A stretch of 12,224 nt of DNA, from positions 1 to 12,224 of the forward strand of contig JAOZRC010000093.1 of assembly GCA_029940345.1 (NCBI GenBank), given 5' to 3'. This DNA is from Desulfobacterales bacterium (GTDB taxonomy: Bacteria > Desulfobacterota > Desulfobacteria > Desulfobacterales > JAUCGF01). The notes below the pieces were generated by a model. It had not been told where the DNA came from, made no database searches, and saw nothing but the letters and a program-made list of their open reading frames with translations. The first letter of the stretch is position 1; each line of letters begins with the position of its first letter. Shown piece after piece: positions 7,474-12,224 of this stretch. A program made the position numbers and the translations under genes.

Positions 7474-8904
7474 TTAAAAACGGAAATAGATAAAAGGATT
7501 ATAAGAACCAGATGCGAGCGACATGCAGGAAAGTGCAAGGATTGAACTGATCGTTAATACTTTCAGCGTTGAAAATATAACTTTGACACCGATATTATTT
7601 GAAGTGCTTTTAATTCCAGAAGAAGCAAATTTTTGAAGATAAGGGTATAGGGGGAAAGATAGAATTATTGCTGCACCCAGTGTAAAAAAGAATTCATAAT
7701 CCAGTTTGATCGCGATGTATGGATACATTTGGCTCATGCCCTCAAATCCATACAATGTCTTGAAATAATGCAGTGCCTCAGGCAAGGAGTCGACCCGAAA
7801 CAAAACCCATGTATTTATAACGATTATTGATAGATACATATGTTGAACCACTTTGGGCCTTTCTGCCATCCATTGTCCGAACTTACCGTGTTCAATGACA
7901 AGAAAGAATCCATGAACAGCACCCCATAGCACAAAATTCCAGCTCGCCCCATGCCAAAGGCCGCATAACAGGAAAACCATGAGTAGATTACAATGTGTTC
8001 TCAAGGTTCCAAGTCGGTTTCCGCCTAAAGGAAAATATAAATAGTCCCGCAGCCAATTTGATAGGGAAATGTGCCAGCGACGCCAAAACTCCCGAGCAGA
8101 TTTTGCTATGTAAGGGTAATTAAAATTTTCAAGAAACGAAAATCCGAACATCCGTCCCAAGCCGATAGCCATATCAGAATATCCTGAAAAATCGTAATAT
8201 ATCTGCATGGTGTAACATAAAATTCCAATCCATGCCGCTGATGTGGAAAACTGGTATGGTGGAAGGGAAAATACGCTGTCGGCTATTGTTCCCATGGGGT
8301 TGGCGATGAGAACCTTCTTTCCCAAGCCATAAACGAATCGTTCAACTCCCGAGGCAAACTTATCAATATTTATTGTTCTGAAAAATAGTTGCCTGGCAAT
8401 ATCATGGTACCGGATAATCGGCCCTGCGATAAGCTGTGGAAACAAAGCAATATATAGCCCTAAATTAATAATTGATTCCTGAGGAGCAACCTCCTTTCTG
8501 TAAACATCAATGATATATGATATTGCCTGAAAGGTAAAAAAAGAGATACCGATAGGAAGGTGGATATGATTTATTGAAATATTTATTCCAAGTTTTGATA
8601 TATTCTCAACAAAAAAATTGAAGTATTTGAAATAAAAGAGAGGTGCAAGGTTGATAAATAATAATGATGCAAGCACCGTATTCTTAATAAGTTTAGCATT
8701 TGATTTGTTAAGCAGTCTTACTCCAAAATAATTGACTATTATTGAAAATACCATCAATAAAGCAAATTGTCCCTCTCCCCAGCAGTAAAATAAAAGACTG
8801 AATAAAAGCAGGGTGAAATTTCTTAACTTTTTTAAGGTGCCGTAATAACAGATTAAGGTTAGCGGTAGGAAAAAAAATAAAAATATGATTGAACTGAATA
8901 CCAT
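7474..8904 (-). CDS. MBOAT-family O-acyltransferase, AlgI-like
   Basis: This is a polytopic membrane O-acyltransferase of 476 residues with the start chosen here. By family knowledge it takes acetyl from a cytoplasmic donor and passes it across the membrane to a periplasmic SGNH partner, which is the next gene. Family marks are the opening MVFSS-IIFLFFFLP, LPIGISFFTFQ (116-126), FPQLIAGPIIRY (155-166), QIYYDFSGYSDMAIGL (234-249), REFWRRWHISLS (271-282), DYLYFPLGGNR (287-297) and CGLWHGASW (314-322), in which His318 is the conserved catalytic histidine. The open frame extends 33 codons further upstream to 9003, but that extension overlaps the previous gene by 50 bp, reads like low-complexity spacer, and homologues begin at MVFSS. 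An AAAAGG (8909-8914) supports the downstream ATG. Together with its partner this makes a standard two-gene O-acetylation unit. Confidence 0.93.
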   Translation of the reverse strand: MVFSSIIFLFFFLPLTLICYYGTLKKLRNFTLLLFSLLFYCWGEGQFALLMVFSIIVNYFGVRLLNKSNAKLIKNTVLASLLFINLAPLFYFKYFNFFVENISKLGINISINHIHLPIGISFFTFQAISYIIDVYRKEVAPQESIINLGLYIALFPQLIAGPIIRYHDIARQLFFRTINIDKFASGVERFVYGLGKKVLIANPMGTIADSVFSLPPYQFSTSAAWIGILCYTMQIYYDFSGYSDMAIGLGRMFGFSFLENFNYPYIAKSAREFWRRWHISLSNWLRDYLYFPLGGNRLGTLRTHCNLLMVFLLCGLWHGASWNFVLWGAVHGFFLVIEHGKFGQWMAERPKVVQHMYLSIIVINTWVLFRVDSLPEALHYFKTLYGFEGMSQMYPYIAIKLDYEFFFTLGAAIILSFPLYPYLQKFASSGIKSTSNNIGVKVIFSTLKVLTISSILALSCMSLASGSYNPFIYFRF

Positions 8905-8908
8905 TTTA

Positions 8909-8914
8909 CCTTTT
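8909..8914 (-). promoter_or_regulatory. Ribosome binding site deciding the MBOAT start
   Basis: On the minus strand AAAAGG is followed after 4 bases by the ATG at 8902-8904. The spacing is short but usable, and it supports the start at MVFSS over the longer frame that begins at 9003. Confidence 0.5.
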
Positions 8915-8953
8915 AAAAATTGGAAACCGGCAATTTGGAACTTTGGGGCTGTC

Positions 8954-9211
8954 TTAACCTTTTGCTCTTTTTTTACGAAGCAACATCCGAATCCGATCTT
9001 CAAAAAAAATCAGCATCCAGCCCAACGGCCGCCCTAAATAGTGAGTGATAAAAACAATAATCAGATATTTTAATCCCGGGCCGCCACCGTAATTTCCGAT
9101 TTTGGCAATTCTTGAAATCAGGTAATATTTCCCTACACGCGTCACTTCGCTGCCTGTAAGGTCAAAGTGCGCGTTCATTGTTCGGTAACTTATGGTATTG
9201 GCTTTTTTCAA
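8954..9211 (-). CDS. Uncharacterised 85-residue protein with one hydrophobic segment
   Basis: I do not recognise this protein. It starts at a TTG (9209-9211) with a good AAGGA 7 bases upstream; an ATG at codon 12 (9176-9178) is the alternative. The sequence has a soluble first half containing NAHFDLTGSEV, a glycine-rich turn (NYGGGPGLKY), a hydrophobic stretch of about 20 residues (LIIVFITHYLGRPLGWMLIFF), and a basic tail ending RKKRAKG. That suggests a small inner-membrane or membrane-attached protein, or the C-terminal remnant of a larger enzyme such as a glycosyltransferase. It fits tightly between the HAD-type gene (39 bp upstream) and the MBOAT gene (49 bp downstream), which favours a real co-transcribed gene. 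An accessory role in the acetylation unit is possible but unsupported. Confidence 0.6.
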   Translation of the reverse strand: MKKANTISYRTMNAHFDLTGSEVTRVGKYYLISRIAKIGNYGGGPGLKYLIIVFITHYLGRPLGWMLIFFEDRIRMLLRKKRAKG

Positions 9212-9218
9212 CGTATTT

Positions 9219-9223
9219 TCCTT
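9219..9223 (-). promoter_or_regulatory. Ribosome binding site for the TTG-started 85-residue gene
   Basis: AAGGA on the minus strand lies 7 bases before TTG 9209-9211. This is one of the clearer Shine-Dalgarno sequences in the window and is the main reason to accept the TTG start. Confidence 0.5.
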
Positions 9224-9250
9224 GTTCAGTGTTCGATTGTTCTCTCTTTC

Positions 9251-11302
9251 TTATCGTCTAAGCATTTTAAAGGCATGGCCGATATAATAATTTAATCGTA
9301 GAAACGGATTCCATCGTAATGCGCTAAGTGATTGATTCCATAATTGCTTTTCCGGTTTAAACGCCTGGGTCCATGGTTTGTTTTTGCCATGAAAATCATC
9401 CAGATGAGATTGATGTTTCAAGGTGGCGACTTCATCTGTTTTGGGAAAGGCCAGTTTGGTGAACAACAGGTAATTCAACCACGGTTTCAGCATCCAGGAC
9501 TTATAGCCCATGACAGCCGATGCCGCTCCGAAACGAGGCGCTGCATCAAAGATGCCCTGTTTCAGGGATGCGAAATATTCGTTCTGCTTCAGTTCCTTAC
9601 GTCCGGTGTCATCATCACTATCGCGAAACAGGAGTTCAAAACCGCTATCAGTCTGTTGATAGCCGTTCAATCCCGAATGCGGCGCCCGAAAGGCCTCCTC
9701 AAAAATGTCTTGGGCGTACATCATTAAGCTGCCTGCAAAGTCACACCGATCATAGTCAAAAAGCAGACCTTCCACATAATTACCAGGGCGCGTAGCAAAA
9801 GGAATCCCGCGACTGGCGCCCATCAGGAATCCATGAAAACGGGGCTTATCATCCCGATGTTTAACAGCATCATACAGAAAACGTTGGATTGTTCCCATCC
9901 AGCCGACATCAGCTAAAGCGACATCCGTATAGTCAAAAAAACCGATCTGTTCCAAATAAAGTTGTAAAGCATCGTTTGACGGCCGGGTCTGTCGCTTGAC
10001 CTCAGTTTGAAACTCCGCGTCTTCCAAAATATCAATAAATCGGGCATAATATTTGATGAATTCATCAGAATAAAACGGGCTAAGGGGATCATCATATTTC
10101 AGTTGGTGACGATCTAAGAACGGGGCCAGCAGCTGAAGATTAAGATTGAAAACTTTGCAAACGTCTCTGAAATCACGGTTACCCGGTGCCAAAAAAACAA
10201 TATCCGCATTGGTCTGCGTCAACCCCTGATAAGCGCAACCTGGGCCGGCAAGCGCCATCCGGCTGACATAAAGATATTCAATTTGCGGTAAATCATCAGG
10301 AAATACGGTTGGCATGGCGAGTTCCCAAAATTTCTTAAACGTCCATCCCTCCCTGGACATAAAAAATATCTTTTTAATGCCCAAGTCGCGGGTTCGCTCC
10401 GCAATTGCCTGAACATAGCTCCCCACCAACGGCGCAAAAAAGTGATAACCCTCATTGTACAAAGACGGACGAGGCTGGTTCTCGTTCTCCAAAGGTAGCA
10501 TCATTTGCTGGAACATACGCCCTTTCCAAAAATCACTGCCCAATGCAAAGCCGTAGTAAATCCTGAAAACCAGTTTGCGTGTTTTTTCTGAGGCATCTTT
10601 GATGATTAGGGAGCGAATGCCAAATTCATTGGGACGCGCACCATCTGAAATCGGGTTGTCTCCGATATGTAACCAACGCTGTGGTTCTAATCCGAATTTC
10701 TCCTTTAGCATAGGAAAAGCCGCACCGGATGCTTTGGCCTTAAATGTATCGGCCGATGAAACCACATGGGTCACGGCATCGGCAAAACCGGCATGCTCAA
10801 TCAAACGTTTGAGATGTTCCGATGGCAGGTACATATCGGATATAACCAGAACCGTTTTGCCTTGCTGATGCTGTTTTTGCAGCCAAGCCACCAGTTCGGT
10901 TCGCGGAACCAGCATAGCGTTTTCAATCGCAAGTTCATAATCTGTTACTTCCTGCAAGAGTTCATCACTGATTTGATCTTCAAAAACATGCGATAAAACG
11001 TCACGCATGAAATCGGGATAGCAGGCTTCATGGTCTTCAAAACGTTCGCCGGTTTTCGCACGTTGGGCGGCTTCAATTTCATCTCTGAGCTGATGAACTT
11101 TCTCGGGTTTCCAAAATAATCCGTAGGCTTTTGCTTTAGCTGCTATAAAACGTCCGACTGGCGCTTTAAGCATGTCCGGGAAATGAACACGGCGGATTAA
11201 AAGCGTATCGAACAAATCAAATGATATGGTGTCATAATCTGCCGCGATTTTATCGGCATATTTTACCAGCGTATTGAGTTTGTAAAATGTCTTTATTTTC
11301 AT
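9251..11302 (-). CDS. HAD-superfamily hydrolase with large C-terminal domain (COG5610-like)
   Basis: This 683-residue protein joins a haloacid dehalogenase-like domain (about residues 20-245) to a long second domain (about 285-545) and a tail. HAD motif I is SFDLFDTLL (27-35) with nucleophile Asp29; motif II is VISDMYLP with Ser155; the motif III lysine is Lys188 or Lys190 in DTFKAKASG; motif IV is HIGDNPISDG with Asp215 and Asp220. The residue two after the nucleophile is Phe31, not Asp, so ordinary phosphatase chemistry is not assured. The second domain has FFMSREGW (313-320) and ADVGWMGTIQ (464-473), motifs I associate with COG5610 proteins of polysaccharide clusters. Its substrate is unknown; a sugar-phosphate or glycan end-group is a reasonable guess. 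It follows the glycosyltransferase by 12 bp. The gene is richer in G+C than the acetylation genes downstream. No strong Shine-Dalgarno precedes the ATG. Confidence 0.85.
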   Translation of the reverse strand: MKIKTFYKLNTLVKYADKIAADYDTISFDLFDTLLIRRVHFPDMLKAPVGRFIAAKAKAYGLFWKPEKVHQLRDEIEAAQRAKTGERFEDHEACYPDFMRDVLSHVFEDQISDELLQEVTDYELAIENAMLVPRTELVAWLQKQHQQGKTVLVISDMYLPSEHLKRLIEHAGFADAVTHVVSSADTFKAKASGAAFPMLKEKFGLEPQRWLHIGDNPISDGARPNEFGIRSLIIKDASEKTRKLVFRIYYGFALGSDFWKGRMFQQMMLPLENENQPRPSLYNEGYHFFAPLVGSYVQAIAERTRDLGIKKIFFMSREGWTFKKFWELAMPTVFPDDLPQIEYLYVSRMALAGPGCAYQGLTQTNADIVFLAPGNRDFRDVCKVFNLNLQLLAPFLDRHQLKYDDPLSPFYSDEFIKYYARFIDILEDAEFQTEVKRQTRPSNDALQLYLEQIGFFDYTDVALADVGWMGTIQRFLYDAVKHRDDKPRFHGFLMGASRGIPFATRPGNYVEGLLFDYDRCDFAGSLMMYAQDIFEEAFRAPHSGLNGYQQTDSGFELLFRDSDDDTGRKELKQNEYFASLKQGIFDAAPRFGAASAVMGYKSWMLKPWLNYLLFTKLAFPKTDEVATLKHQSHLDDFHGKNKPWTQAFKPEKQLWNQSLSALRWNPFLRLNYYIGHAFKMLRR

Positions 11303-11314
11303 AACTCGGAAATT

Positions 11315-12224
11315 TTAAGTTATTCTGTTAGAGAGAAAATATCGAATGAGAGCAAAAGGCTTATCTGTCTTGCGAGGAACCGGCAATGGTTTTCCGTTTA
11401 AAAGTGCGTACACTTCAACCAATTCATACTCAAGTTCGATCAAACGTTCGGTTGCGGCTCTCAGAATAGGCATAAAATTTCTCAACGATTTGTTGAAAAT
11501 TAAGGATTTAATAACCAGACTTCGCCATTCAAGCAGGTAAAGCGAAAGATATTTACGAATTTTAAGATACCCTTTTTGATACGCTGACATACGTTTTCTG
11601 ATTAAAAGCCGTTGAATCTCAATAAGTCGATTTACCATACGGTCTAATTGTGGGCGCTTATTTACCGGAATTTTTTTAAGCATATATTTTCTGATAATCA
11701 TTTTATCCTGCTCCCGACCGATAATCGCAGCCTGATTCAAGGTATTGCCTGAATGGATGCGGTAAAACAGCAGTTTTTCATCGTCCAGATAAACCACACT
11801 ATCTGGAAACGCCAGCATCATGCGAAAAATGAAATCATAGTCATGCAAATAGCGCAAAGAACTGAATTGGCCCACTTTCTTGACTGCGTCTCTACTCCTA
11901 AACAGGTTGGATGTGGTCACCATAAAATTGCCTTTGAAAAAAGCGGTGTAGAGATCGTGCGTTTGAAAATAGAAATCGCGGTTCTTCTGATGCCAAACAT
12001 TCCAACCAAATTCGGGATTATCCAGCACCTCATCATTGCCCCCAATCGGTGTAACATCAGTGAAGATGCACACTGCCTGGGTTTCTTCATGAACTTCAAG
12101 TAATCGCGCCAGACGGTTCGGTGTGTAGATATCATCAGAATTCAGAATAGCAATAAAGTCCCCTTTGGCTAGCCCCATTCCACGGTTAATGGTATTGTAG
12201 GCGTCCTGATTATCCTGATATAAG
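11315..12224 (-). CDS. Family 2 glycosyltransferase, 5' end cut by window edge
   Basis: The frame is open to the right edge: codons before the internal ATG at 12176-12178 read LYQDNQDAYNTINRG, so that ATG is not the start and the gene continues outside the window. About 302 residues are visible. The GT-A fold is shown by NRGMGLAKGDFIAILNSDD, in which the final Asp pair would bind the metal and nucleotide-sugar; by LHDYDFIFRM, whose Asp is the probable catalytic base; and by LLFYRIHSGNTLN, a common end of GT2 catalytic domains. About the first 75-90 residues of the domain are missing. After the catalytic domain comes a basic, probably helical tail of roughly 140 residues. It would act in the cytoplasm or at the inner membrane face, adding a sugar to a lipid-linked glycan. 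Donor and acceptor cannot be read from the sequence. Its stop is 12 bp before the HAD-type gene. Confidence 0.92.
   Translation of the reverse strand, partial: LYQDNQDAYNTINRGMGLAKGDFIAILNSDDIYTPNRLARLLEVHEETQAVCIFTDVTPIGGNDEVLDNPEFGWNVWHQKNRDFYFQTHDLYTAFFKGNFMVTTSNLFRSRDAVKKVGQFSSLRYLHDYDFIFRMMLAFPDSVVYLDDEKLLFYRIHSGNTLNQAAIIGREQDKMIIRKYMLKKIPVNKRPQLDRMVNRLIEIQRLLIRKRMSAYQKGYLKIRKYLSLYLLEWRSLVIKSLIFNKSLRNFMPILRAATERLIELEYELVEVYALLNGKPLPVPRKTDKPFALIRYFLSNRIT

Noticed and set aside
8905-9003. Longer MBOAT start at 9003
   Set aside because: The 33-codon extension overlaps the upstream gene, has no family similarity, and a ribosome binding site supports the ATG at 8902-8904.
9344-9727. Plus-strand open frame of 127 codons
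   Set aside because: It is antisense to the well-supported HAD-type gene and has no recognisable feature.
12176-12178. Start codon of the family 2 glycosyltransferase
   Set aside because: The frame is open upstream to the window edge and encodes typical GT2 sequence before this ATG.

Overview
The window is a stretch of a bacterial surface-polysaccharide locus. Every gene I can support lies on the minus strand, so transcription runs from the right edge to the left edge. Signal peptides, periplasmic domains and an AlgI/AlgJ-type O-acetylation pair point to a Gram-negative envelope. Base composition is moderately A+T-rich and uneven between genes. The mix of genes and the palindromic intergenic elements recall Desulfobacterota and similar environmental genomes, but nothing here fixes the taxon.

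Layout in transcription order: (1) a family 2 glycosyltransferase cut by the right edge (11315-12224); (2) a 683-residue HAD-type hydrolase with a large C-terminal domain of the COG5610 kind (9251-11302); (3) an 85-residue orphan with a TTG start (8954-9211); (4) an MBOAT O-acyltransferase like AlgI (7474-8904; the longest ORF begins too early); (5) an AlgJ/AlgX-like SGNH protein starting 2 bp after the MBOAT stop (5858-7471); (6) a class I SAM methyltransferase (4746-5612) sitting alone between two related palindromic elements (4512-4690 and 5743-5850); (7, 8) two tandem paralogous GT-C-like membrane proteins resembling DUF2142 (2553-4490, 668-2539); (9) a small exported protein of two repeats (172-636); (10) the first 49 codons of an asparagine synthetase-type amidotransferase (1-149), cut by the left edge.

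Working together, the genes suggest synthesis and decoration of a polysaccharide: sugar transfer in the cytoplasm (GT2), membrane-embedded lipid-linked sugar transfer (the GT-C pair), O-acetylation across the inner membrane (MBOAT plus SGNH), and possibly methylation and amidation of sugars or of end groups. No flippase, polymerase or chain-length regulator is recognised in the window, so this is only part of the locus.

The most unusual points are: the two palindromic elements with near-identical arms that bracket the methyltransferase, one carrying a second perfect 23-bp inverted repeat inside it; a beta-rich module that appears both in the periplasmic part of the two GT-C-like proteins and at the C-terminus of the O-acetyltransferase; and a short duplicated segment at the N-terminus of the methyltransferase.
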